Source: Ignavibacteriota bacterium (GTDB lineage Bacteria; Bacteroidota; Ignavibacteria; Kapaibacteriales; UBA2268). Taken from it: DNA of 64,000 bases. The position numbers were made by a program, and so were the translations under genes. Shown in pieces: positions 41,853-51,100 of the stretch. Every line of letters begins with the position of its first letter. Positions within the stretch are counted from its first letter, which is position 1. The stretch is taken from the NCBI GenBank assembly GCA_019637995.1, contig JAHBUQ010000001.1, positions 966,381-1,030,380 of the forward strand. Direction: 5' to 3'. Below the pieces are notes generated by a model, which worked only from the letters and a program-made list of their open reading frames with translations, searched no databases and was not told the DNA's origin.

Positions 41853-41889
41853 AAAACCCCACTGTTTTCATAAATTTGTGGGGTTTTTT
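41853..41889 (+). terminator. Intrinsic terminator after the metallophosphoesterase gene
   Basis: A perfect 10-bp stem (AAAACCCCAC and complement) with a 16-base loop ends in a run of T. Confidence 0.8.
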
Positions 41890-41980
41890 GCAGGTTATCA
41901 CTTATATTTTATTATTTTTGAAAAATAATTTGAGATTTTTTTTAAGTTAATGTGTTACTATTATATATAGCCTTACAAAT

Positions 41981-44900
41981 TTGGAAAAATTTTTGAAAAA
42001 GCTCGTTTTATTAATCGCTGTACTAAATATTTTTGCAATTAGCAACTTGCAGACCCAGTGGCTTGAAAAAGCAGGGTATTGGGAATTATCTGAAAAAATT
42101 CCTGACCTGCGGGATTTGAAAATTCTGCCGGATGAAAATCTAATCATCACTGTGAGCAAGGATAATACCATCCGCCACATCGAATACGACAGTGGTATAA
42201 TCCTCAAATCCGGCAAACCCACCGAACTCACTGCAGACAACGACTACGCCAAAATCTCCAGCGATGGTAAAACGACTGTGGTGGCGAGGTATAAAATTGT
42301 TAGTGGTAGAAAACCACTAAAAGATTTAGAAATAGTTATTTTAAATAATAGTAATTTAACTCAAATTGGTCAATTTACCCTTAATAATGATTCGCTTTTA
42401 AAAGAAGAAAAACCGTCATATTTCAATTTGAATAGTTTTGAACTGATTGTAAAATATACTGATTATGATTATGAACATAAAAATTTAATTATTGCTATTG
42501 AGACTGGAATTGATTACAGATATCAGGATAGTTATCAAAATAGAACATACGGCTCTATATTTAAAATTAATTTTATCAATTCGCCAATAATAATAACAAA
42601 AAATATAAGTTATGCACCAAAATCCGTAATCAAACTGCAAAATTTAAAGAATTATAATTTTGCATATATTGGTTATGAGAATGGAGCATCAGGTTATTAC
42701 GCTAAAGGTGGTACATATTTCAAAAAAAACTCACTTCAACTATTAGATAATAATATTATACGCTTAGTTCTTTTTGCATCATCATTCAGTGGAGATGGAT
42801 ATAACGAGGACAAAGGTTATCTTTGGCCCATGGAGCAAGTTTTGGAATCTAATAATGATTCTATTTTATATGTTAGAGGAGTTGGAAAACTTTACAACTT
42901 CAATTTAAATACAAAACGATTTACTGATTCCGTAGAAAGTAACTTTCTGAGAAGTAAAATATGGTTTTTAAAAAACACAAATTATATAAGTCATTTGAGT
43001 AATAATGTTTATTCAATATACGGCTCATTAAATTTAAAAAAGTTTATTGATTTCACGCTACCATCTGACTTTTTATATCCTCAACCATATATTGATGAGA
43101 CCAATAACAGAACACTATTTACTCTGAAAGATAATCGTATTATTTACAAATCTTTTGATATTCTTAACGATATTCCTAAGGTTGGTTTTTACTGGAACAA
43201 AGATACAATTTATAAAAATGATTCAATTAATTTCAGAGCAGTGTCAAATATGGAGGGTTGTACTTATGAATGGAATTTCTCAGAAGGCGATTTAATCAGC
43301 ACAAATGAAACTGATATAATACACACCTTCAAAAGTGCCGGTGTATATAGCGTTTCTCTTGATATAATCGAACCTAATGGAAACCGACATACTTTCATAA
43401 AGAATTCAATTATAACAGTATTGGAGAAAGTGAAAGCAGATTTTGAAACAACGATATCAAATAATGAATTACCCTTAAAAGTACAATTTACAGACAAAAG
43501 TCAGGGTACTATTGCCACTTGGTTATGGAACTTCGGTGATGGCAATACGTCAACTGAAAGTAATCCAATACACGAATATAAATTTCCGGGTGATTTCAGT
43601 CCGAGTTTAGTTGTAAGTGATGGAATTGACAAGGATTCAATCAAAAAGTATGAATTTGTATTATATATGATAAACACACCATCATTAAACAATAGTGACA
43701 CTACTATTAAAATTAATTCAAAATTAGCACAATTCAGAAATGCTTTTAAAACTTTAGATGGTTTAAATTTAAATTGGACTAAAGAATACTTTGTACCTTA
43801 TGGATACCTTGACTATGGAGAATACTATGCTGAAATTGGTTCAATTATTTATGATTATAATTTTTCTGAAATTAATAAATATGCTAAAACTCATTTTCTT
43901 TTTGAATATAACCAAAGATTAAATGCTCCTCAATTAATAAATTTCGAAAAGCTTGTTTACAGTATAAATATAGGATATTCAATAGGCACACATACATATA
44001 ATTTTTCAAATAATGAATATAAAGAATTTTCTAAGTCTATATTTAGTTCGTCCGTTTTTATATTGGGTAATCGAAATAATTCTATCTTTTGGGTTTGCAA
44101 TATGCCCCAAAATCCATTAATTATTAAGACCGATTACGATTTTAACATTTTATCAGAATTATCAATTCCGCCAAATGCAATACAATACCTTGCTGATACA
44201 CTTGATAACGGATTAAATTTGATATTTAGAGAAATGAATAATGCCTATTCCTTTTTCTCTATTTCACCTCAGAATAAAATCAATTACGAAAATACCTTCA
44301 CCCTTGATACAAATATCACTCTCACAAACATCAAATCCGTTCATGAAAATTTGATTTTACTGCATGGATATTACAAAGATGATAGGAACAAAACAACTTA
44401 TGCGTACTTTGCGAAATATCATCCGCTTGATAATACTTTGAAAGATACAATTTTGTATAGCAGGACGGATATTCGGAAACTTGAGCGGGTGAATAATTCT
44501 ACTTATGCCGCGATTGGTCAGAGCCGTGGCAGGCAGGGATATTTATTACTCGATACAAACCTGCACCAAATCATAGATGTTAGAGTTGATAGTTTGACCG
44601 GTGAAATCAAAGATATGATTTTGCATGATAATAAAGTTTACTTATTCACAGAAAAAATCGTATCACTTCCGACTATGGCATTAGGTGCAAAAGAAAGCTA
44701 CCAGACAACTGCTTCAGTGCTTGGATTGCCCGAAGATATCATCGCATCTGTCGAAGATTCACCTATATTTTTCACTGAAAAGCTTACACATTCAGCTTAT
44801 CCAAACCCGACAAGTGAAGTCCTGAACCTGAAAGTTTTGACAAATGAATCAGCAAATTATACAATCAAACTATATGACATTTTTGGCAATTCACTGCTGA

Positions 44901-45040
44901 ATATACACGATGGATTTATTCCTGCCCACATTGAGAAAATTTTCAGCATCCCAACTACATCACTACCTGTCGGCTCATATTATTATGTGATTACCGGTGG
45001 TGGAAATGCAGAAAGAGGGAAAGTGATGGTGGTGAGGTGA
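41981..45040 (+). CDS. T9SS-secreted protein with PKD domains
   Basis: After a signal peptide the first 400 residues are a beta-propeller-like region of unknown type. Two PKD domains follow near residues 405-570; the second has the signature ATWLWNFGDGNTSTESNPIHEY. A further 300-residue region has no recognised family. The last ~75 residues are a type IX sorting domain (AYPNPTSEVLNLKV to VGSYYYVITGG). The frame has no ATG near its start: TTG 41981 or 41993 must begin the signal peptide (EKFLKKLVLLIAVLNIFAIS). No ribosome site is evident. Confidence 0.82.
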   Translation: MEKFLKKLVLLIAVLNIFAISNLQTQWLEKAGYWELSEKIPDLRDLKILPDENLIITVSKDNTIRHIEYDSGIILKSGKPTELTADNDYAKISSDGKTTVVARYKIVSGRKPLKDLEIVILNNSNLTQIGQFTLNNDSLLKEEKPSYFNLNSFELIVKYTDYDYEHKNLIIAIETGIDYRYQDSYQNRTYGSIFKINFINSPIIITKNISYAPKSVIKLQNLKNYNFAYIGYENGASGYYAKGGTYFKKNSLQLLDNNIIRLVLFASSFSGDGYNEDKGYLWPMEQVLESNNDSILYVRGVGKLYNFNLNTKRFTDSVESNFLRSKIWFLKNTNYISHLSNNVYSIYGSLNLKKFIDFTLPSDFLYPQPYIDETNNRTLFTLKDNRIIYKSFDILNDIPKVGFYWNKDTIYKNDSINFRAVSNMEGCTYEWNFSEGDLISTNETDIIHTFKSAGVYSVSLDIIEPNGNRHTFIKNSIITVLEKVKADFETTISNNELPLKVQFTDKSQGTIATWLWNFGDGNTSTESNPIHEYKFPGDFSPSLVVSDGIDKDSIKKYEFVLYMINTPSLNNSDTTIKINSKLAQFRNAFKTLDGLNLNWTKEYFVPYGYLDYGEYYAEIGSIIYDYNFSEINKYAKTHFLFEYNQRLNAPQLINFEKLVYSINIGYSIGTHTYNFSNNEYKEFSKSIFSSSVFILGNRNNSIFWVCNMPQNPLIIKTDYDFNILSELSIPPNAIQYLADTLDNGLNLIFREMNNAYSFFSISPQNKINYENTFTLDTNITLTNIKSVHENLILLHGYYKDDRNKTTYAYFAKYHPLDNTLKDTILYSRTDIRKLERVNNSTYAAIGQSRGRQGYLLLDTNLHQIIDVRVDSLTGEIKDMILHDNKVYLFTEKIVSLPTMALGAKESYQTTASVLGLPEDIIASVEDSPIFFTEKLTHSAYPNPTSEVLNLKVLTNESANYTIKLYDIFGNSLLNIHDGFIPAHIEKIFSIPTTSLPVGSYYYVITGGGNAERGKVMVVR

Positions 45041-45107
45041 TAAAAATATTTTTATTGTTTAACGTCAATAAATCTAAATCATTTAATTAATTAATGGAAC
45101 TTATATA

Positions 45108-45314
45108 ATGACTATAGAAAGAACAGAGGATGAAATAATAGTCAGACTGCCTGTAACATTCGATATTGATGAGTTGCAAAGGATGATTGACTTGCTCGAA
45201 TACAAGTCAATTGTGTCAAAATCAAAAGCAACTCAGGAACAAATTGATGAATTATCAAAAGATGTAAGTAAGTCTATTTGGAAAAAGATGGTTAGTGAGA
45301 GGACTACCGCCTGA
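45108..45314 (+). CDS. Probable antitoxin of a decayed PIN toxin pair
   Basis: This 68-residue protein (RTEDEIIVRLPVTFDIDELQRMIDLLEYKSIVSKSKATQEQIDELSKDV) looks like the small antitoxins found before VapC/PIN toxins; no DNA-binding motif is obvious. Its stop overlaps the remnant of a PIN-domain gene. GGAA precedes the ATG. The assignment rests mainly on this neighbour. Confidence 0.6.
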   Translation: MTIERTEDEIIVRLPVTFDIDELQRMIDLLEYKSIVSKSKATQEQIDELSKDVSKSIWKKMVSERTTA

Positions 45315-45376
45315 AAATAGTTGTTGATTCAAATATTGTATTTAGTGGAGTTCTTAATATAAAAATCAAAAAATAG
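45311..45376 (+). pseudogene. Truncated PIN-domain toxin remnant
   Basis: Overlapping the antitoxin stop, a frame reads KIVVDSNIVFSGVLNIKIKK and ends in TAG. The first 14 residues are the classic PIN N-terminus with its first catalytic Asp (VVDSNI). The start codon is CTG where ATG would be expected, and the remaining ~110 residues are missing. The toxin is therefore inactive. Confidence 0.7.
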
Positions 45377-45451
45377 GGCATTTGTTGTTAGAAGGAATCA
45401 GTATATTTGATTTTTATTCAATATATCAATTTCAATAAAATCAATTTAAAT

Positions 45452-47302
45452 TTACGGCAGTATAAATCCATCCATAACATCCACAACACTTTTTACCCTA
45501 CCGAAGGGAGCAGAAATCTGAACACCCTGAATATATGATTTCATAATATCCAGTGTTTCACGTGCAATTTCAATGCCGACCTTAATCGAATCATCTTTTG
45601 AATCCTTATGTACTCTTAGCCGTTCGATTACAGATTCAGGTACATTGCAGCCGGGAATTTCGTTATTCATAAACTCAGCATTCCGGATTGATGTAAGGGG
45701 CCAAAGTCCTGCAATGACAGGTAATTTGATGTGTTGAATTTTTTCTAAGAAATTTTCAAATATTTTCAAATCAAATACAGGCTGAGTAACGATATACTCA
45801 GCACCAGCTTCAACCTTCCAGTCTAATCTGCGAATTTCCTCATCGAGATTGACAGCCCCTGGATTAGCTCCGACACCAATAAAATATCCTGTAGGAATTC
45901 CAATTGGCGAGCCGGAAATATCAAGCCCGTGATTGAGTCGATTGATTATATTAACAAGTCCGATAGAATCCACATCAAAAACGGCAGTAGCGTCGGGATA
46001 GTTACCAAGTTTTGGTGGGTCACCTGTAATAGCGAGAATATTCTTCAGACCCAAAGCGTAAGCTCCAAGCAAGTCAGACTGGATTCCGATAACATTTCTG
46101 TCACGGCAGACATAGTGCAGTACTGTTTCAATGCCCACTTGTGTTTGAATTTGAATCGCGAGTGAAAGAGCTGACATCCTTGCACTTGCACGAGGACCAT
46201 CGGGAATATTAATGACATCAATTCCCTCATAGAACATCTCTTTAGCTTTTTCAATAACCGGAGCTGAAAGCAATCCGTGAGGCGGCAAGAGCTCAACAAA
46301 AGTAACAAAGTGACCGGCAGAAAGTCTTCTTGCCAGACGTGACTTTTGGGGCTTTTCAATTAAAACTACATCTTTTGGTGGAATGATATTAACTTTCTCG
46401 AACTCGTATTTTCTTTCTTCCTGCTTGATAGCATTGAGCATATTTCGCATACGTTTGATGTGCTCCGGTCCGGTACCAACACAGCCGCCAATGATACTTG
46501 CACCTGCCTGAACAAAATGCTTAGCGTATTCACCCATATATTCAGGTGAAGTAAGATAAATATTCCGACCATCAATATTTCGCGGCTTGCCTGCACTTGG
46601 CATTACAGCGAGAGGTTTGTCAGTAAGAGGACGAACACGTTCAAGCCAGCGAAGCATTACCTGTGGTCCGACTGTTGAATTTACTCCCAATACATCTGCT
46701 TTACTTTGTGATAGCATTGAAATTATAAATTCCGGCTCTGCACCTGTGAGAGAAGTGCAGTCTTCATCTATGGTCATTTCGGCAATAACAGGCAAATCGC
46801 AAATTTCTTTAGCTGCTTCGATTGCAACAAGAAGCTCTTCAGGATATATAAAGGTTTCAAAAATCAGCATATCCACACCACCGTCAACCAATCCTTCGAT
46901 TTGCTCTGTGAAAGCTTCTTTTGCTTCTTCGACAGAAGTTATCCCGAGTGGCTCAATTTTGATGCCGAGAGGTCCTATTGCACCAGCTACATAAGCATCA
47001 TTACCGGCTGATTCTTTAGCAAGTTTTGCACCCTGAAGATTAATTGTATAAACCTTGTCTGCGAGCTGATATCTACTTAACTTATATTTGTTAGCGCCGA
47101 AAGTATTAGTTTCAATTACATCTGCACCTGCTTTTAAGTACTCATCGTGAATTTGCTTTACAAGTGCAGGATTGGATAAATTGACTTCATCGAAACAACG
47201 ATTTATGAATATTCCGCGATTATATAATTCTGTACCAAATCCACCATCGAATAATAAAACTCCGGATTTGATTTTATTTAAAATTTCGTTTATTTGCTGC
47301 AT
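45452..47302 (-). CDS. Bifunctional homocysteine S-methyltransferase/methylenetetrahydrofolate reductase
   Basis: The first ~300 residues are a homocysteine S-methyltransferase domain (LLFDGGFGTELYNRGI, DVIETNTFGANKYKL, and the zinc-ligand cysteines in IIGGCVGTGPEHI). The second half is a methylenetetrahydrofolate reductase TIM barrel (VTFVELLPPHG, LAITGDPPKLGNYPDATAVFDVDS, GAEYIVTQPVFDLKIFENF). The fusion, as in B. subtilis YitJ, couples methyl-THF formation with methionine synthesis. Length 616 is typical. No S-box or other riboswitch is visible upstream. Confidence 0.93.
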   Translation of the reverse strand: MQQINEILNKIKSGVLLFDGGFGTELYNRGIFINRCFDEVNLSNPALVKQIHDEYLKAGADVIETNTFGANKYKLSRYQLADKVYTINLQGAKLAKESAGNDAYVAGAIGPLGIKIEPLGITSVEEAKEAFTEQIEGLVDGGVDMLIFETFIYPEELLVAIEAAKEICDLPVIAEMTIDEDCTSLTGAEPEFIISMLSQSKADVLGVNSTVGPQVMLRWLERVRPLTDKPLAVMPSAGKPRNIDGRNIYLTSPEYMGEYAKHFVQAGASIIGGCVGTGPEHIKRMRNMLNAIKQEERKYEFEKVNIIPPKDVVLIEKPQKSRLARRLSAGHFVTFVELLPPHGLLSAPVIEKAKEMFYEGIDVINIPDGPRASARMSALSLAIQIQTQVGIETVLHYVCRDRNVIGIQSDLLGAYALGLKNILAITGDPPKLGNYPDATAVFDVDSIGLVNIINRLNHGLDISGSPIGIPTGYFIGVGANPGAVNLDEEIRRLDWKVEAGAEYIVTQPVFDLKIFENFLEKIQHIKLPVIAGLWPLTSIRNAEFMNNEIPGCNVPESVIERLRVHKDSKDDSIKVGIEIARETLDIMKSYIQGVQISAPFGRVKSVVDVMDGFILP

Positions 47303-47357
47303 TTTGTATATTAAATGAAAAATTACTCAATTAAAAACTATAATAACGTTCAAAGAC

Positions 47358-47388
47358 TTTGATATTATATTTATAGTAATTATCTTTG
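47358..47388 (+). promoter_or_regulatory. Bacteroidetes-type promoter of the amidase gene
   Basis: TTTG (47358-47361), a 19-base spacer and TATCTTTG (47381-47388) match the TTTG-N19-TAnnTTTG consensus. The leader to ATG 47419 would be about 25 bases. Confidence 0.7.
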
Positions 47389-47418
47389 AATAATATTTGT
47401 TTGCATTTTTCAAATAAT

Positions 47419-48675
47419 ATGATTATAAAATATAATTTAAATACATCAGAACCAAATTACCCTATTCAAGCTAAAGGGTATTACTATACAATTTTTCTTG
47501 TTTTGATTTTCTCTGCATTCTCTGAAATATTACTCAGTCAGGATATAGAATATGTAACTGCAAAAGTAAAATCCGGTGATGGCATAACAAATTTATTAAT
47601 GCGTTATGGCTTAGATGCTAATTCATACAATATAGATTTCATCAAAGAGAATAATTCTTCAAAAATTACTTCCCGCAATGGTTTGATGGTTGGAGAATAT
47701 TATTTGCTTCCAATCAGAATTTATAAATATAACTCTAAAAGCATCAGAACTACTTTAGATATTTCAGATTATGAATTTGCTAAATCAATACAAAATTACA
47801 ATTTGAAAATGCACAGAAAAGGATTAAAATCAGGTGATTATAGAAAAGATCTCATTCTTTGGCTACCACTTTCGATGTCATCAGATTCGAAAAAAACTTC
47901 AAATCAGACAAAGGAACTAAAAAACCTTACAAGTCAGGTTACGGAGCCACTTTTTGGAGATAATTATAAGATTGTTAAGATCATTAATCATACCTTAAAG
48001 GATTGTATTTTTTATATTGTCAGCGGACACGGTGGTGTTGATCCGGGTGCAGTGGGTTATAAAGACGGCATAGAACTTCATGAGGATGAGTATGCCTATG
48101 ATGTTTCTCTGAGGCTGGCAAGAAGATTGATTGAATATGGAGCTGATGTATATGTGATTGTGCAGGACCCGAACGATGGAATCAGAGATGATAAGTATCT
48201 TAAAAATTCCTATGATGAATTTCATATTGGAAATGAAGCAATACCACTTCAGCAGAATGAGCGGCTGACAAGGCGAACAGCAATTATAAACGAGCTGTAT
48301 AACAAAAATTTGTCCAGAGGTAAAAATCAGTATTGCATTGAAACTCATGTAGATTCAAGATATACAGGTAAAAATGTTGATATCTTCTTTTATTATAAAG
48401 ACGGTAATACCGATGGCAAAACAATGGCTGAAAATCTTATGAAAACAATCAAGCAAAAATATGAAAAAGCCCAGCCCGGACGCGGGTATGAAGGCTCGGT
48501 TAGCTCTCGGGGACTTTATATGTTGCGTAATGTTAAACCTACTTCTGTATTTATCGAAATAGGGAATATTCAGAATCCACGAGACCAAATTAGAATTATC
48601 GAGCCAAACAATCGCCAGGCAATTGCAAATTGGCTAACCGATGGAATTATTTATACAATATCGGGAAAAAAATAA
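47419..48675 (+). CDS. N-acetylmuramoyl-L-alanine amidase (Amidase_3)
   Basis: This enzyme splits the amide bond between muramic acid and the stem peptide. An N-terminal hydrophobic segment (YYYTIFLVLIFSAFSEILLS) exports or anchors it, then a LysM-like region follows (VKSGDGITNLLMRYGLD). The zinc amidase core has VSGHGGVDPGA, the Glu in DEYAYDVSLRLARRLIEYGA, IETHVDSRY and the catalytic Glu in VFIEIGNIQN. I start at ATG 47419, since the promoter -7 box covers the earlier TTG at 47386. It is likely used in division or wall remodelling. Confidence 0.88.
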   Translation: MIIKYNLNTSEPNYPIQAKGYYYTIFLVLIFSAFSEILLSQDIEYVTAKVKSGDGITNLLMRYGLDANSYNIDFIKENNSSKITSRNGLMVGEYYLLPIRIYKYNSKSIRTTLDISDYEFAKSIQNYNLKMHRKGLKSGDYRKDLILWLPLSMSSDSKKTSNQTKELKNLTSQVTEPLFGDNYKIVKIINHTLKDCIFYIVSGHGGVDPGAVGYKDGIELHEDEYAYDVSLRLARRLIEYGADVYVIVQDPNDGIRDDKYLKNSYDEFHIGNEAIPLQQNERLTRRTAIINELYNKNLSRGKNQYCIETHVDSRYTGKNVDIFFYYKDGNTDGKTMAENLMKTIKQKYEKAQPGRGYEGSVSSRGLYMLRNVKPTSVFIEIGNIQNPRDQIRIIEPNNRQAIANWLTDGIIYTISGKK

Positions 48676-48768
48676 CATAAAAACCACATTATTTTATTTT
48701 AATTTAGCAAATAGTGTTATATTTGTAATGAAATATTTTGCATTTTTGTCATTAATAATGGTATCATT

Positions 48769-50013
48769 ATGAATATATTAGTAATTAACTGTGGAAGTTC
48801 ATCGCTGAAATTCCAAATTGTACAAACGGATTTAGACCTAATCGAAAAACAGCAAGATGTGCAGCTTGCTAAAGGTTTAATCGAACGCATCGGTAGTCAG
48901 GCTCTAATTTCCTACAAAGCTGACGGACAGGCAACATATAAAACAACTGCCCCAATCCGCGACCATAAAGCTGCAATAATGCACTTGATTAACTGGATTA
49001 CTTCTGAAGATTCGAAGATACCCGGCATCAACAGTCTTGAAGATATTCATGCAGTTGGTCACAGAACTGTTCACGGTGGCGAAACATTCAGCCAGTCGGT
49101 AAAAATTGATAACGATGTAATCAAATGTCTTGAAGACAATATAGATTTAGCTCCGCTTCACAACCCCGCCAATATCAAGGGTATAAAAGCAGCTCGGGAA
49201 GTTTTTGGGCTCTCTATTCCACAGGTTGGAATTTTTGATACATCTTTCCATCAGACTATGCCTGAGGAATCATATCTTTATGCTATTCCTTATCAGTATT
49301 ACCGCAGGTATAAAATCCGTAAATACGGTTTTCATGGTACTTCACACAGATTTGTTTCATTCAGATACAGAGTTTTGGAAGGTGTAACTAAAGAAAAAAC
49401 TAATATTATTACACTTCACCTTGGTAATGGTGCTTCAGCCTGTGCCATCAAAGAAGGCAAATCAATTGACACTTCAATGGGATTCACGCCGCTTGAAGGT
49501 TTGATTATGGGTACACGTTGCGGGGACATTGACCCGTCAGTTGTTGAATTTATTTCACACAAAGAAGCTTCAACCATGGACGAAGTATTCAATATGCTTA
49601 ACAAACGCAGTGGTATTATGGGCATATCCGGTCTTACAAATGATATGAGAGACCTCTTGGAAGAAGAAGCAGAACATCAGGACAGACGCGCAATTCTTGC
49701 TGTGAAAATGTTTAGTCAAAGAATTAAAAAATACATAGGAGCTTATATTGCAGCTATGAATGGCGCTGATGCAATTTGCTTTACAGGTGGTATCGGAGAA
49801 AATGCAGTTGAAATCCGCGAAAGAGTATGCGAAGGTCTTGACTGGCTCGGCATAGAACTTGATAAAAAGAAAAATGCTTCAACTGTAGGCGGCAAAGAAG
49901 GCATTATCAGCAAGAAAGATTCAAGAGTGAAAGTTTACGTGATTCCTACAAATGAAGAGCTTATCATGGCTCGTGATACTTGCCGTGTTGTACTTAATGC
50001 ACCTTTATCATAA
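48769..50013 (+). CDS. ackA: Acetate kinase
   Basis: AckA converts acetyl-phosphate and ADP to acetate and ATP. The ASKHA motifs are complete: LVINCGSSSLKFQI, HRTVHGG, AVIPQVGIFDTSFHQTMPE-type region (GLSIPQVGIFDTSFHQTMPE), RKYGFHGTSHRFV, HLGNGASACAIKEGKSIDTSMGFTPLEG, and CFTGGIGENAVEIRE. The family-length protein (414) is followed by pta after 16 bases, forming the classical acetate operon. A TATATTTG box lies at 48718-48725. Confidence 0.96.
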   Translation: MNILVINCGSSSLKFQIVQTDLDLIEKQQDVQLAKGLIERIGSQALISYKADGQATYKTTAPIRDHKAAIMHLINWITSEDSKIPGINSLEDIHAVGHRTVHGGETFSQSVKIDNDVIKCLEDNIDLAPLHNPANIKGIKAAREVFGLSIPQVGIFDTSFHQTMPEESYLYAIPYQYYRRYKIRKYGFHGTSHRFVSFRYRVLEGVTKEKTNIITLHLGNGASACAIKEGKSIDTSMGFTPLEGLIMGTRCGDIDPSVVEFISHKEASTMDEVFNMLNKRSGIMGISGLTNDMRDLLEEEAEHQDRRAILAVKMFSQRIKKYIGAYIAAMNGADAICFTGGIGENAVEIRERVCEGLDWLGIELDKKKNASTVGGKEGIISKKDSRVKVYVIPTNEELIMARDTCRVVLNAPLS

Positions 50014-50029
50014 TTAATAGGAAAAAAAA

Positions 50030-51013
50030 ATGTCACAAAATCCTTTTATAAATGAAATGCGTCAAAAAGCAAAAGCTGTTAATGCTACAGTTGCTTTCCC
50101 TGATGCTGAAGATTTGAGAACTTTACAAGCTTCTGAATATCTTCTTAAAGAGAGTATCGCTGTTCCTGTTTTGGTTGGAAATCCTGATAAAATCACAGGC
50201 GTTGCTAATGAAAACGGAGTTAATCTCGAGGGAATAATTATTCATGACCCTGAATCCAGTGATTTGCATAACGAATTTTCAAATTTACTATTTGAAAAGA
50301 GAAAAGCTAAAGGTATGACCATAGAGCAAGCGCAGGCAACAGTGAAAGACCCGCTTTATTTTGCCGGACTTTTGCTGGAAACTGACCGCGTAAAAGTTGT
50401 CGTTGGTGGAAATGTATCATCTACAGGCAATGTTATGCGTGCAGCTATTTATACAGTTGGTGTTGCCCCTGGTATATCAATTGTCAGTTCATTTTTTATA
50501 ATGACATTCCCTGATAAAATGTTATGTTTTGCTGATTGTGCTGTAAACCCTGATCCAAATCCTGCTCAGCTTTGCGATATAGCAATCAGCTCAGCTACAA
50601 ATTTTCAGGCAATTACAGGTGTCGAACCTAAGGTTGCAATGCTTTCATTTTCGACTAATGGCTCTGCTGAACATGACTTAGTCACAAAAGTCAAAACTGC
50701 TGCTTCAATGATGAAAGAAAAGGCTCCTCACATACCATCAGATGGTGAGATGCAACTTGATGCAGCTATCATACCTGCTATCGGTAACAAGAAATTCCCT
50801 GGAAGTAAGGTAGCCGGCAATGCTAATGTACTTGTATTCCCCGATTTGAATGCTGGAAATATCGGCTACAAACTAACTGAAAGATTAGCCGGTGCTGAAG
50901 CTGTAGGACCAATTGTACAAGGTTTGAAGAAACCTTATTGTGATTTATCACGAGGATGTTCGACTGATGATATGATAACTGTATCCGCAATTTGCAGTTT
51001 GATGGCGAAGTAG
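50030..51013 (+). CDS. pta: Phosphate acetyltransferase
   Basis: Pta converts acetyl-CoA and phosphate to acetyl-phosphate for AckA. The 327-residue protein is the short form without the DRTGG/P-loop N-terminal domain. Landmarks are VAFPDAEDLRTLQA, DRVKVVVGGNVSSTGNVMRA, FADCAVNPDPNPAQLCDIAISSA, AMLSFSTNGSA, and the end VIGPIVQGLKKP-like stretch (AEAVGPIVQGLKKPYCDLSRG). GGAAAAA lies just upstream of the ATG. Confidence 0.95.
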   Translation: MSQNPFINEMRQKAKAVNATVAFPDAEDLRTLQASEYLLKESIAVPVLVGNPDKITGVANENGVNLEGIIIHDPESSDLHNEFSNLLFEKRKAKGMTIEQAQATVKDPLYFAGLLLETDRVKVVVGGNVSSTGNVMRAAIYTVGVAPGISIVSSFFIMTFPDKMLCFADCAVNPDPNPAQLCDIAISSATNFQAITGVEPKVAMLSFSTNGSAEHDLVTKVKTAASMMKEKAPHIPSDGEMQLDAAIIPAIGNKKFPGSKVAGNANVLVFPDLNAGNIGYKLTERLAGAEAVGPIVQGLKKPYCDLSRGCSTDDMITVSAICSLMAK

Positions 51014-51032
51014 TTTATTTAATAAAAAAAAT

Positions 51033-51072
51033 TGGCTGTTTCAATAGTATAATTTACAAATTGAAACAGCCA
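51033..51072. terminator. Bidirectional terminator between pta and the T9SS cluster
   Basis: A perfect 13-bp stem (TGGCTGTTTCAAT 51033-51045 and complement 51060-51072) is followed by T on the plus strand (CATTTTTAT) and by a longer T-run on the minus strand. It closes two convergent transcripts. Confidence 0.85.
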
Positions 51073-51100
51073 TTTTTATAAATTCAAAATTTTGTAAGTT

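Noticed and set aside
45452..47385. SAM riboswitch upstream of the methionine-synthesis gene
   Set aside because: The 5' region is under 100 bases, AT-rich, and shows no multi-stem S-box-like structure.
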